Positions 37,198 to 46,545 of a DNA stretch of 64,000 nucleotides are shown here, piece by piece. Every line of letters starts with the position of its first letter. The first letter of the stretch is position 1. A program made the translations under genes and the position numbers. Source of the DNA: Collinsella sp. TF06-26 (lineage in GTDB: Bacteria; Actinomycetota; Coriobacteriia; Coriobacteriales; Coriobacteriaceae); contig NZ_NKXR01000010.1 of NCBI RefSeq assembly GCF_002232035.1, positions 1 to 64,000 on the forward strand, given 5' to 3'. The notes beneath the pieces are model-generated. The model saw nothing but the letters and a program-made list of their open reading frames with translations, made no database searches and was not told the DNA's origin.

Positions 37198-38868
37198 CTA
37201 TTCTTTATGGCTGCCACCTCCCCGCTTGACCAGGAGCGCGACCACGATGAGCGCGGCTCCGGCGACCGCTGCGGCGGCCGCGGCGTACATTGCCATATCG
37301 CCAGTCGAGGGCATAAAGCCTCCGGTGGTAATGCTAGGGGGTGTGCCGGTGGGCGTGTTGATGAGCGACGCCTCCAGGCTGCCCGTCGACCCGTCCGCGC
37401 TGTCGGCGCGCAGGGGCGACTCGGCCGTGATGGTGAGTTTGGGCTTGGCGGCGGCCACCTGGTCGACGTCCAGGCCCTCGGCCTTGACCGTCACGGAGCG
37501 CGTGCCCTCAAAGGCGGTGTAGCCCTTGGGTGCCTTGAGCTCGCGGACCTCCAGTTTGCCCGAGTCCACGCCCGAGACGGTCACGCGGCCGTCGTCGCCC
37601 GTGGTGACGGTGGCCTTGCCCTCCGCATCCCACGTGCCGTCGGCCGCCAGCGTGCGACCGCGGTCGTCGGCGATGCTCAGGACCGCCCCGGCAAGCGGCT
37701 TGTCGCCGTCGCTTCCGCGCTTGGTGAGCGCGAGATCCCAAGTGTAGGCGCACGCGTCATCGCTCGGCGTGCGGGTAAAGCCGGCATCGCCGGACTGGTC
37801 GGCAAAGGGAGAGCGCGGGTAGCGCAGGTAGACCTCGTTGGGGTTGCCCTTCGCGATGCCGTGATTGCATGCGCTGTTGAGCGGCGCGTTGTACACGGCG
37901 ACCACGCGGGCGCCCGCGGTGAAGGCGTCGACCCCGCCGAGCGCGGCGATCAGGTCGCCGGTGTGCACGGTGAAGGTCCTACCGTCCGCCGCCACCTTGG
38001 TGGCGCACTGGGCCGTGATGTCGGTCCAGCCCTTCGCGGGCTCGGTGCCGGCGCGGCCATCCTTGTCGGCCGAAACGGCGTCGAAGCCGCCGTCCGCGCC
38101 CGCCGCCACGTACACGCGCATGCTCGCGGCCACCTTGGAGGGGTCGAGCCCCGCGCTCATGGTGTCGACGAACTGCACCGTGTAGGTGTCGTAGGCGGTA
38201 AGACCCGCCGGGACCGTGGCGGAGAGGCGCCAGTACAGGTCGTCGGCGACCGTGGCGTCGGCGGCCTTCTGCCAGGCGGCGGTGCTGTCCTCCAGCACGT
38301 GCTTGGCGACCTTGGGGGTCGCGGCCTTGGGCTTGACGGTGACGGCGCTGCCGCCCACAAGAGTCATGATCGGCGCGGTGCCGGCCTCACCCTGGGCGAT
38401 GGCGTCGTCGTCGGCGACGATGAGCCAGTAGCCACAGGGCAGCTCGGCCGTCGTGCCCGCGTTAAGGGCCACGGACACGGCGCCAGAGCCCTGAAGGGAA
38501 CGAGCGAGCTGTGCGCTCAGCGCGCTCGTAAGGTGGGAATCGGTGTTGAGCCACTCGGCAGCTTCCTGCGCGGTAGTCTGGGAATTGGGCATGCCGGCGC
38601 CGTGAAGCATAGGCAGTGCGGCGTCGCGCGCGGCGTCGCTTGCCCAGGTGAGGTCGGTGGCGATCTTGGCGTCGCTGTCGCCGTCGACGACGTTGGCGCT
38701 AAAGATCTGGTAGGCGCCGTAGCTGCTCGCCACGGTGCCGCTCACCGTGATGGAACCGGTCGAGGTCGGCGCGGCCTGCGCGGAAGCGGGGAACACAACC
38801 GCGCAGGTGCCGATCAGGAGGGCAAGCAGCGCAAACAAGATCGGGAAGGAGCAAACTTTCTTATTCAC
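37198..38868 (-). CDS. Second pilin (LPXTG-like MPSTG anchored)
   Basis: A 556-residue pilin starting at GTG 38868, with GGGAGG upstream and an 8-base overlap with the preceding pilin gene. It has a signal peptide (residues about 8-33), the same GAYQIFSANVVDGD fold start as the major pilin, a CnaB E-box (LEVRELKAPKGYTAF), and a sorting signal MPSTG in place of LPXTG, followed by an Ala-rich span and RGGGSHKE. The first residue of the signal is Met instead of Leu; class C sortases tolerate such changes, so a minor or base pilin role is likely. Much higher GC than its two neighbours. Confidence 0.88.
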   Translation of the reverse strand: MNKKVCSFPILFALLALLIGTCAVVFPASAQAAPTSTGSITVSGTVASSYGAYQIFSANVVDGDSDAKIATDLTWASDAARDAALPMLHGAGMPNSQTTAQEAAEWLNTDSHLTSALSAQLARSLQGSGAVSVALNAGTTAELPCGYWLIVADDDAIAQGEAGTAPIMTLVGGSAVTVKPKAATPKVAKHVLEDSTAAWQKAADATVADDLYWRLSATVPAGLTAYDTYTVQFVDTMSAGLDPSKVAASMRVYVAAGADGGFDAVSADKDGRAGTEPAKGWTDITAQCATKVAADGRTFTVHTGDLIAALGGVDAFTAGARVVAVYNAPLNSACNHGIAKGNPNEVYLRYPRSPFADQSGDAGFTRTPSDDACAYTWDLALTKRGSDGDKPLAGAVLSIADDRGRTLAADGTWDAEGKATVTTGDDGRVTVSGVDSGKLEVRELKAPKGYTAFEGTRSVTVKAEGLDVDQVAAAKPKLTITAESPLRADSADGSTGSLEASLINTPTGTPPSITTGGFMPSTGDMAMYAAAAAAVAGAALIVVALLVKRGGGSHKE

Positions 38869-41800
38869 GACGCTTACCTCCCTTCGCATTCGCCTTGCGA
38901 CGAATGTGCATCCAGGCCGCAGCAGCGCAAAGCACCGCCGCGCCGGCAAGGTACGTCAGAGTGACGCCCGACATACCAGAAAGGGGCAGAGTGGTGGAGT
39001 AGGTGTTGGTGAAGGTGGAGGCGGGAATGGCGTTGGGCGCGGCGTCCTTGCCGATGGTGTTACTCACGGTGTTGCCCATGTCGTCCTTCACCTGCGTGAC
39101 CGTGGTGGAGGTGGTGAGGCCGGAGTACTTGCCAGTGGTCTCATCCATGACGGCCTTCACCGTGACGGCCACCTGGTACTCGGCCTTGGAGTAGCGAAGC
39201 TTGTCGATGGCACCGGTGGTAGGCGCGACCTCCTTCACCGTGTAGGTGTAGGTCTTGGCGCCAGTCGGGTTCGAATCGCCGATCTTGGCGAGGTACTTTT
39301 TGGAGAACGAGATACCGCCAAAGAATGCCACGATGTCGTTGACCTTGGTGGAGCCCGCTGCGGGAGCGACGGAAATAGTCGTCGGATCAAGCTTAGGTGC
39401 GCTATCCTTATTTGCCCCCGTAGCCTCGATGCTGAACTCGAACGGCACATATTTGTCTTTATCGCCCTTCGGCCAGTCCGTATTGCGAACAGATTTGGTC
39501 ACCGGGATCTTCACGGACGTAGTGGTAAGGGCGTCGGAAATGTAGACGTTGTTCCCGTCAATCGTCGGGCTCTTTCCCTCGGTCCACGTGACGGAACCGT
39601 CCTCGTTGGACACCGTGAACTCATAAACCGTGGTGTTCAAGTTGTAGCCAAACGGAGCCTGGGTCTCAACAAGCGTGTACGTACCCGGCAGCAGACCCTC
39701 GAGCGTGAACTTGCCAGGCGCGGTGTCGGTGTCTGCCCACGTGGTATCGCTCGAAGTCGACTGGTCGCTCTCCCGGTCGATCACGGTCCAGGACTGGTCG
39801 GCCGTACCATCGGCGTCCTTTTTCTTGGTGAGCTTCCACTCAGAACCAGGCAAAGGAGTGTGTTTTGTGTCGTCCTCCGCCACCTTGGTCCAAGACACCG
39901 TACCGGTGATCCTGGCGTTGGGAATGGCACCCGTGGGGTTATTCTCGAACGGAACATTTTTGCCGTTCTCATCCACGTAACCCTGAACGTAGTTCGGCTT
40001 CTCGCCAGTATTGTTCATAGTGGCATAGTAGATGGTGTCTGACTTCTGGTAGCCAGCCGGCGCCGTCTCCTCTTTGATGTAATACGTGAAGTAGTTGGTA
40101 TCGTTGGAATTGCCGATGTTTGCCTTCTGGTTCAGATAGTTGAACTGAAGCTTGCCATCACCCGAAGCGTAATCATTTGCGCCACCGTCAGTCACCGTCA
40201 CGATAGCGTCCTTGCCCGCGACAGCATTCTCGACAGAACCATAGATAGCCCACGAGGAACCAGGAAGCGACGTGTTGCCGTTCGCCGCATCGACCTTGCT
40301 CCACGCAACGGCGGAGCCGTCGGGCGTATACGACCCAGACCACGGGAAGTTGTGACGCTCCTGATCCATATCGATGACGGAAGCCGAGTTACCCTCACCA
40401 AATGCTGCGGCAACCTTCGGGCTGTTCATTGAGAAATCGACGCCCACATAAACGCGGCCGTTGGTAGTCACATGGTCGTCGAAACTTCCGTTGGGAACGA
40501 GAATCGATCCGATCATAGCCGCCGCAGGATCGTCGTCAGTCCACTTGGCACCGGTGGCTGTGCCGCCGTATCCCCAGTCCGCGCGGTTTTCTCCCGCGAT
40601 GCCGCCTCGAATGGTAAGGCTTTGCGTATCGACAAAGTTCCACATGATGGACTGGGAAGCCGTCGCGTATGCCTCGCCCCGCTCCTTGCCGGAATATTGA
40701 GTTTCGTAACCACGCGAAATCTCGGTACCGTTCCACCAAAAGCGCCAGCCATTGTGAAACTCAATATTCGAAGATCCGGTAACGTTCACAACAACCGAGG
40801 CGCCCTTGGGAATGCCCTCGAATGCGAAATCAACGCCACGATAATACTCGTTGTTGTATGTATTGCTCAGCTGAGAAGCATCGATGGTGAACACCTGCTG
40901 CATAGAGGTGTTGTCGCCCTTAAACGTGATAAGACGCTCGCTATTCTTGAATTTCTTACCATTGAGCGACGTATCGGCGCAGTCCGAATATATGGTCTTA
41001 TACGACTCATCAAACACCAGGCCATAATTACAATCCGTCTTGTCGTACTTGTTGATTACGTAGTTGTTGTGATTGCTCGCGAAACCAACCTCGAGCGTGC
41101 CGGTATTTGCAAACGAGTTGAGCTGTTTCGATAGCTTCGAGAGGTACCCATCTTCACCGTTGTAGCTCGAATAATCGTTATTGTTGACATTAGTCAAATC
41201 AACAGTTTGATTGAACAGGTTGCTTTCCTGAGAGTTCATGCCCTCGTACCAATTACCCTGCGTTGTCACCACGGATTGGCGTTCATTGTTATCGCGCCAG
41301 TATGTGATGGGGCCTGCGATCTGCGCAGTGTAGGCAAAGCCGGAAGGAGTCGCGCCCTCAGAAGATTTCTGCCGTCCGACCCAAGCGCCTTTCTTCCAAG
41401 CGCCAACGGTAGTCGTCTCCGGCGAGTCGCCGCTATAACCAACGCTCATCTTGGTGATCGCACTTTTAATTCCGGCCACCGCAAGCACGGTGCTGCCGGC
41501 GACAGGACGGAACTGGGAACCAAAACCAACGGTGCCAAAGCGGAAACCAGCACCAATTGATTGATAGGGCCAGCTCTCTTTGACTGGATTCATGGCAAGC
41601 TTGCCACGGACCAAGGTAAGGCCCTCCGCCTCAGCGGCATATGAGCCGGTGGGGGCGTTCTTCGCATCAAGATTACTAGTGTCGCTCGGCTTACCACCGA
41701 TGTACATGTCGCGGCCGACGTAGGTGGCCACGCCGGGATCGGGGGTGGAGACATCGATATTCGTACCGATACCGATAGACGTGGGAACATAAATTCCCTT

Positions 41801-42138
41801 CTCCACGGTGGCCGTCGCTCTCGCTGAAGCCGCATTCGCACTCTGAGCCTGCTCAGCACTATTTGAAGAGCCAGCCTCGCCGCCATTGGTCTCGTCGCTA
41901 TTCTGGTTTTCGGCATCCTCGCTGGTGTTATCTACAGCAGCGGACTCACTTGAGGAACCCCCCCCATCACAGTTTCCTCGGTAGAAACCGTCTGGGCATC
42001 GTTGGCAATGGCCTGCGAGATCGGGGGCATGACGAGCGACAGTACCAGGCTCAAAACGGAGGCTCCGCACAAAACGCCTGCCAGTACACGGCGCGTCGCT
42101 TTATTACTCTGCTTAGATTTGTCCGAATTCGCTTTCAT
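38861..42138 (-). CDS. Large tip pilin, frame split by G8 tract (phase-variable or broken)
   Basis: First gene of the pilin operon. GGGGAGGAG precedes ATG 42138; about 60 codons encode a signal peptide (RRVLAGVLCGASVLSLVLSL) and run into eight G on the minus strand (41958-41965), after which this frame stops within about 30 bases. The remainder, about 1,030 codons, continues in another frame to 38861 and has two CnaB E-boxes (YYIKEETAPAGY, YTLVETQAPFGY), a sorting signal LPLSG, membrane span and basic tail. Nine or six G would join them into about 1,092 residues. As read, the pilin is not made with its signal peptide. Alternatives: phase variation, or a homopolymer sequencing error. Confidence 0.85.
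41958..41965 (-). repeat. Poly-G8 tract in tip pilin coding sequence
   Basis: Eight consecutive C on the plus strand (G on the coding strand) lie about 58 codons after the ATG. Changing tract length by +1 or -2 moves the mature pilin into frame with the signal peptide. It is the only such long G/C run noticed in the window's coding sequence. Confidence 0.9.
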
Positions 42139-42227
42139 CGATGTCTCCTCCCCAAGAGACCGCGATCTTGCTCTTTCACCATCAAACGTATCTGCGCAAT
42201 CTGTAATTGCGCTCGTTTAGTAATGCA

Positions 42228-42257
42228 ATTATAACGATTGTTTAAACATCTGAGCAA
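42228..42257 (-). promoter_or_regulatory. Likely sigma-70 promoter of pilin operon
   Basis: On the minus strand TTGCTC (42257-42252), an 18-base spacer and TATAAT (42233-42228), about 90 bases upstream of the tip pilin ATG. The -35 hexamer lies inside one arm of the inverted repeat at 42248-42310. Confidence 0.6.
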
Positions 42258-42310
42258 CAAAACCGACATTTTTGTAGCGAGTTCTCAATTCTCTTGACAT
42301 TTGCTCAGAT
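42248..42310. repeat. 10-bp inverted repeat around pilin promoter
   Basis: ATCTGAGCAA (42248-42257) and TTGCTCAGAT (42301-42310) are perfect complements 43 bases apart; one arm overlaps the -35 box. Could be paired operator half sites for a regulator. Confidence 0.55.
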
Positions 42311-42596
42311 TTACCTTCGTTTATTCGCTATCTATTTTTTGTTTCTGCTGGTAATTTAGTTGCGTATTATTTTTTAATGGCATTAGATTTATTTGCACAA
42401 CATTTTGCTCAAGAGCAAACATCCTGTGAACGGTCGAAAATCACCCGTGAGCGGTAGGTCATTAACCGGAAGGAATATCCTACCAAACTGATGAGAATAT
42501 CTTTAACCCATCGGTGGTTAGAAGCATGATGTTCAGACAACAATATTTGAATTTTCACACAGATTTTCGGTATCAATTCGCCCAAATCGCCTGAGG

Positions 42597-42629
42597 CCGC
42601 CACAAAGGCGCCTGCCCCCTTTGTGGCGG
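42597..42629. repeat. CCACCACAAAGG hairpin, copy 2 (CCGCCACAAAGG variant)
   Basis: CCGCCACAAAGG pairs with CCTTTGTGGCGG perfectly (12 bp). It lies 13 bases beyond the HAD gene stop and probably acts as its transcript end. Confidence 0.8.
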
Positions 42630-42642
42630 TTCTCCCCCTGCG

Positions 42643-43464
42643 CTACAGCAGATGCTCCTCGATAAAGATCGCGATGCCGTCTTCGTCGTTGCTGGCGGTT
42701 ACAAAATCGGCGGCGGCGCGGGTGGCGTCGCTGCCGTTTGCCATGGCCACGCCCACGCCGGCGTCAGCCACCATGCAGGTGTCGTTGTCCGCATCGCCAA
42801 ACACGCAGACGTCCTGGAGCTCCATGTCGTTGAGCTCCGCCACGCGCACGAGGCCGCGCGTCTTGGACACGCGCGGATCCATGAACTCGTAGAGCCGCTG
42901 CGTGGTTTGCAGAGCCGCCGCCTTAACAGTGTCATCGGCAAACGTCGACGCCCGCTCAATCACCCGCGGCATCACCTCGGGCGCCATGGTAAACATCACC
43001 TTGGGCTGCGGCTCGCGCAAAAACTCGGCAAAGTCGACCACCTTGTAGGGCACACCGTCGACGCGCGACAGGTGCTCGACGCACGCGTTGCTCTCGGGCA
43101 CGTAGAACACGCCGTCTCGGGGGCAGACGGGCGTTGCCGGAAGGTCCGCCATGTGCTTGCAGATGCGCGCGATGGTCTTGCCCGGCAGCGGATAGCTTAG
43201 CTCGTTGATGTCGTGCGCGCGGTCGATGACCTCGGCGCCACCGCAGCCTACCAGCACGTCCACCAGACCTTCGATGCCCCAGGGCTCGTACATGGCCTCG
43301 GTCGCGTGGGCGTCACGCCCGGTGCACAGGCCAAAGAGCACGCCGCGCTCGCGCAGGGCGCGGATCGCCGCCGCGGTACGCGGGGACACCGTGTGCTGGC
43401 TCGTGAGCAGCGTACCGTCGATATCGCAGAACACGGCTTTAACGTGGCTGAAGGTGGTGTCCAT
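42643..43464 (-). CDS. HAD superfamily hydrolase, Cof-type
   Basis: A 273-residue Cof/YbjI-type phosphatase. Motif I CDIDGTLL gives the nucleophile Asp14 and acid/base Asp16; motif II-like LCTGRD; motif III Lys in SKTRGLVRV; motif IV VFGDADNDTCMV supplies the metal-binding Asp pair. A C2 cap lies between residues about 85 and 190. Substrates of such enzymes are sugar phosphates or nucleotides; specificity cannot be read. Downstream of the MFS gene, separated by three hairpins. Confidence 0.92.
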   Translation of the reverse strand: MDTTFSHVKAVFCDIDGTLLTSQHTVSPRTAAAIRALRERGVLFGLCTGRDAHATEAMYEPWGIEGLVDVLVGCGGAEVIDRAHDINELSYPLPGKTIARICKHMADLPATPVCPRDGVFYVPESNACVEHLSRVDGVPYKVVDFAEFLREPQPKVMFTMAPEVMPRVIERASTFADDTVKAAALQTTQRLYEFMDPRVSKTRGLVRVAELNDMELQDVCVFGDADNDTCMVADAGVGVAMANGSDATRAAADFVTASNDEDGIAIFIEEHLL

Positions 43465-43525
43465 GGGGGCCTTTCTGGGTTGTGCGGCGGTGTGGGGTGT
43501 ATCTGGAAGTGGCGTTCATGGTATA

Positions 43526-43550
43526 CCAAAGCGCACACGGGGCGCTTTGG
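43526..43550. repeat. CCAAAGCGC/GCGCTTTGG hairpin
   Basis: Perfect 9-bp stem, 7-base loop, first of three consecutive hairpins in the 208 bp between the HAD start and MFS stop. Confidence 0.6.
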
Positions 43551-43556
43551 CGCAAA

Positions 43557-43590
43557 ACCACCACAAAGGTGCCTGGCCCTCTGTGGTGGT
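43557..43590. repeat. CCACCACAAAGG hairpin, copy 3
   Basis: ACCACCACAAAGG and CCTCTGTGGTGGT-type arms (one mismatch), followed 19 bases later by 61-nt repeat copy 2. Confidence 0.8.
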
Positions 43591-43609
43591 TGCGACGTCT
43601 ACGGGCCAA

Positions 43610-43670
43610 ACCATCACAACATTCGATGTTTTTCGGCAAAATCGCGATTTTCATCGAATGTTGTGATGGT
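43610..43670. repeat. 61-nt palindromic repeat, copy 2
   Basis: Perfect 19-bp arms ACCATCACAACATTCGATG/CATCGAATGTTGTGATGGT, 23-base loop. It ends two bases before the MFS stop codon. Confidence 0.92.
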
Positions 43671-43672
43671 CT

Positions 43673-44953
43673 TTACTGCCTTGCGGCACGATCAAAATGC
43701 CGGCGCCCAAACAGCAGCAACGCCGCAGGGACAGCCGTCACGACCAGGCCCGCCCCTACGAGTGTCTGCTGCACGCCAAATGTCGCCGCCAGCCACGGGG
43801 CAATCGCCAGCGGGGCCACGCCGGCAAACATATTGCCAAAGCCCATGACCGAGTTCACGCGACCGAGCTGCTCGAGCGGTGCCGTCGTTTGCACGATGGT
43901 GTTGTGGAGCGGGTTGACGACACCCCAAGCTATGCCCAGGGCGATCTGGCCGACGAGGGCCACGCCCACGTACGGCGTCCCCACATAGAGCAGACTTCCT
44001 AGGCCCACGGACATGAGCGCCACGAGCAGCGTTTTAAGGTTGACCAGGTGCGGCGGCAAGCGGAACGCGAGCACGGCACCCAGCACCGCGCCCACGCCCG
44101 ATGCCGACGAGAGCCAGCCCATCCACTCAACGCCGACGTGCAGAACATCGCGGTAGAAGAACGATTCGAGCGGGTCGAAGGCTCCGTAGCCGAAGTTCGA
44201 AAGAAAAATGATGCAAAACAGCAGGGCGAGAACGCTGTTGGTGAAGACTGTCTTGATGCTGGCTGCGAAGGTAGCGCGGGCGGACGTGCTGGGGTTGGAG
44301 CTTTGTCCCGCACGCTCCCCTTCCTCTGCCGAATCGGCATCCGCATGCCCGGCGACATGGCTGGTCTGCGGCCTAAAGCCCCAACCGGCGACGAGCGCCA
44401 GCACGGTAAAGAGCATCATGAGCACAAACACCGCGCGCGACGACGCAGCCGCCGCGACAAAGCCGCCCAGCGTGGGGCCAACGATGATACTCACGTTTGA
44501 AAACATGGCGATGGCGGAGTTGATGTCTTTGAGCTCGACGGGGTCATCGGTGAGGTAGGCCGGATAGGATGTAGCAATGGGCTGGGCGAATCCCATCGTA
44601 AAGCCTAGAAACACCGCGCCGAGCAGGACGACGCCGGTCGCGCTGCCAAAGGCGAGGATTGCCGCGCCAGTTGCGAGAGCGCCGACGATGCTCAGCAAGA
44701 AATGGCGGCGCGGACCCCAGGCATCGAGCGCCGCGCCACCCGCAAAGGATCCCAGGATCACGAAGACGTTCATGAACAGGACGGCCAGCGATGTCGCGAC
44801 GACCGAAGCGCCGTCCGCATAGGTGAGCGTTCCGATGACGCCGATAAAATAACTGGTCTGAAACCCGGTGTAGATGAGAAAGCGCATCGCCACCAGACGC
44901 TTGGCCTGCACAGACAGCGATGATTGAGGCTTTGAGAAAAGAGAGACGAGCAT
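43673..44953 (-). CDS. Major facilitator superfamily transporter
   Basis: A 426-residue membrane protein with about twelve predicted helices in two halves joined by a loop (residues 200-230) rich in Asp, Ser and Ala. GGAALDAWGPRRHF is the family's loop 2-3 motif. Probably a multidrug-type exporter; substrate unknown. AAGGAG precedes the ATG at 44953. It stands between hairpin repeats on both sides, so transcribed alone or with the HAD gene. Confidence 0.88.
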   Translation of the reverse strand: MLVSLFSKPQSSLSVQAKRLVAMRFLIYTGFQTSYFIGVIGTLTYADGASVVATSLAVLFMNVFVILGSFAGGAALDAWGPRRHFLLSIVGALATGAAILAFGSATGVVLLGAVFLGFTMGFAQPIATSYPAYLTDDPVELKDINSAIAMFSNVSIIVGPTLGGFVAAAASSRAVFVLMMLFTVLALVAGWGFRPQTSHVAGHADADSAEEGERAGQSSNPSTSARATFAASIKTVFTNSVLALLFCIIFLSNFGYGAFDPLESFFYRDVLHVGVEWMGWLSSASGVGAVLGAVLAFRLPPHLVNLKTLLVALMSVGLGSLLYVGTPYVGVALVGQIALGIAWGVVNPLHNTIVQTTAPLEQLGRVNSVMGFGNMFAGVAPLAIAPWLAATFGVQQTLVGAGLVVTAVPAALLLFGRRHFDRAARQ

Positions 44954-45124
44954 GGAGACTCCTTGTTTCGTACGAATGAGGACGGCGGGCATTCGCCACC
45001 GTCTGTCAAATCAATCTATCCGCATGAAACATTAGACGCATCAAGCCCCTTTTCTCCGTTTTTCGCCCGTCATGAACTACTTGGTAGATTATAAGGCATG
45101 TCCCACACATCTACTAAAGCAAAA

Positions 45125-45159
45125 TCCACCACAAAGGTGCCTGACCCCTTTGTGGTGGA
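45125..45159. repeat. CCACCACAAAGG hairpin, copy 4
   Basis: TCCACCACAAAGG and CCTTTGTGGTGGA are exact complements (13 bp), 9-base loop, in the 286-bp gap between the MFS start and the moaC-mobB stop. The rest of the gap shows no gene. Confidence 0.85.
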
Positions 45160-45239
45160 AATGACGTTTGCCCAGATAAAACCTGCCAAAACAAACCTGT
45201 CCCTATTTGGCATGTTATGGCAGCGCAGCGAGCCGGCCC

Positions 45240-46541
45240 CTAAAGATGATCTTGGATCAGATCGCAGATGGCTCGGGCGTCGTTGATGTTGATGGCTCGG
45301 GTCGCGAAGCCGGCGTCGAAGGCCTGACGCGCCAGGGCCTCGTTGCAGGCAAGTGCCAACGTGCGGCCGTCGACCAGGTCGAGTGAGCTCTTGCCGCGCA
45401 GACGGTCGACACCGGAGCGCGCGACCACGATGTTGTCGAAGCCCTCGGTCTTGTAGCCCTCGATGATCACCACGTCGACATCGTTGTAGCGCGACAGCAG
45501 CTCGCGCGCGGGCATCTCGTCCTCCTCGCGCGTGTCGGCGTACTCCGCCCAGCGCGTGGCGCAGATGAGTCCCACGTGCCTGGATCCGGCCTGGTGATGG
45601 CGCCACGTATCCTTAGCGGGCACATCGATATCAAAGCCATGATGCCCATGATGCTTGAGCGAACCCACGCGAAGGCCGCGGCGGGTGAGCTCGGCAATGA
45701 CCTTCTCGACGAGCGTGGTCTTGCCCGAGCTCTGGTAGCCGATAAACGCGATCGCGGGGACGGCCGGGGCCGGAGCTGCGGACGCGACGGCGACAGGCGC
45801 GCTTGCGGGTGCGGCACCGTCAGCGGCCACAGCCTCAACAGCAGCGGCCTGACGCTCTGCACGATCCCACACGCCCGAGCGACCGCCTTCCTTGTGCAGC
45901 AGGCGCACGTCGACGATCTCCATGCCGCGATCGACGGCCTTGCACATGTCATAGATCGTTAAGCACGCGGCACTCGCGCCGGTCAGGGCCTCCATCTCGA
46001 TACCCGTCTTGCCCGTCACGCCCGCCGTAACCAGTACGTGAAAGCCGACCTGCCCGTCCGCGCGCGCCGGCGCCCATCCCTCGGGCACGTCCTCGGCCGG
46101 CGTCCCCGCCGCAGCGATGGGCGCAATGTCGCACTTGCTCTTGGTAATGAGCAACGGATGGCACATGGGAATGATGTCGCTCGTGCGCTTGATGGCCATG
46201 ATGCCCGCCACGCGCGCGCAGGCAAGCACGTCGCCCTTTTTGGCGCGGTCCTGCAGCACCATGGCCTGCGTCTCGGGATGCATGAGAATGGTGCCCTCGG
46301 CGATGGCAATGCGATGGGTCTCGGCCTTGTCGGACACGTCGACCATGCGTACCTCGCCCTTGGCGTCCACGTGCGTCAGCTCGTCGCGACGGGCGTCGCG
46401 GGCGGGCTCGGTGGCAGCACTGGCAGTCGGCTGCGCGGACGCGTCGGCGTTGCCAGCATTCGCCGCAGCCGTGACTTTGTGGGCAGACATCGCGGCCCTG
46501 CGAGCGGCCTTGGTGGCATCGGCGTACCTGCTCTTGGCCAT
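45240..46541 (-). CDS. MoaC-MobB fusion, molybdenum cofactor synthesis
   Basis: A 433-residue fusion. Residues about 50-240 are MoaC (cyclic pyranopterin monophosphate synthase) with IIPMCHPLLITK, MEALTGASAACLTIYDMCKAVD and Lys in LLHKEGGRSG. An Ala/Pro-rich linker (about 240-275) leads to MobB, a GTP-binding protein with P-loop GYQSSGKTTLVEK and KHHGHHGFDID. MoaC is the second step after MoaA; MobB assists guanine-dinucleotide attachment. The first 45 residues are an Ala-rich extension. Four bases separate it from moaA upstream, so one operon. Confidence 0.92.
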   Translation of the reverse strand: MAKSRYADATKAARRAAMSAHKVTAAANAGNADASAQPTASAATEPARDARRDELTHVDAKGEVRMVDVSDKAETHRIAIAEGTILMHPETQAMVLQDRAKKGDVLACARVAGIMAIKRTSDIIPMCHPLLITKSKCDIAPIAAAGTPAEDVPEGWAPARADGQVGFHVLVTAGVTGKTGIEMEALTGASAACLTIYDMCKAVDRGMEIVDVRLLHKEGGRSGVWDRAERQAAAVEAVAADGAAPASAPVAVASAAPAPAVPAIAFIGYQSSGKTTLVEKVIAELTRRGLRVGSLKHHGHHGFDIDVPAKDTWRHHQAGSRHVGLICATRWAEYADTREEDEMPARELLSRYNDVDVVIIEGYKTEGFDNIVVARSGVDRLRGKSSLDLVDGRTLALACNEALARQAFDAGFATRAININDARAICDLIQDHL

Positions 46542-46545
46542 ATGA

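Larger units (their letters stand above)
42139..42642. other. AT-rich region upstream of pilin operon
   Basis: About 500 bp, clearly AT-richer than the surroundings, containing the pilin promoter and inverted repeat at one side and a hairpin at 42597-42629 at the other. The middle (42340-42590) shows no gene or clear motif. Confidence 0.5.

Noticed and set aside
42248..42310. Invertible promoter segment for the pilin operon
   Set aside because: The 10-bp arms enclose only 43 bases and no recombinase gene is nearby; a paired operator is more plausible.
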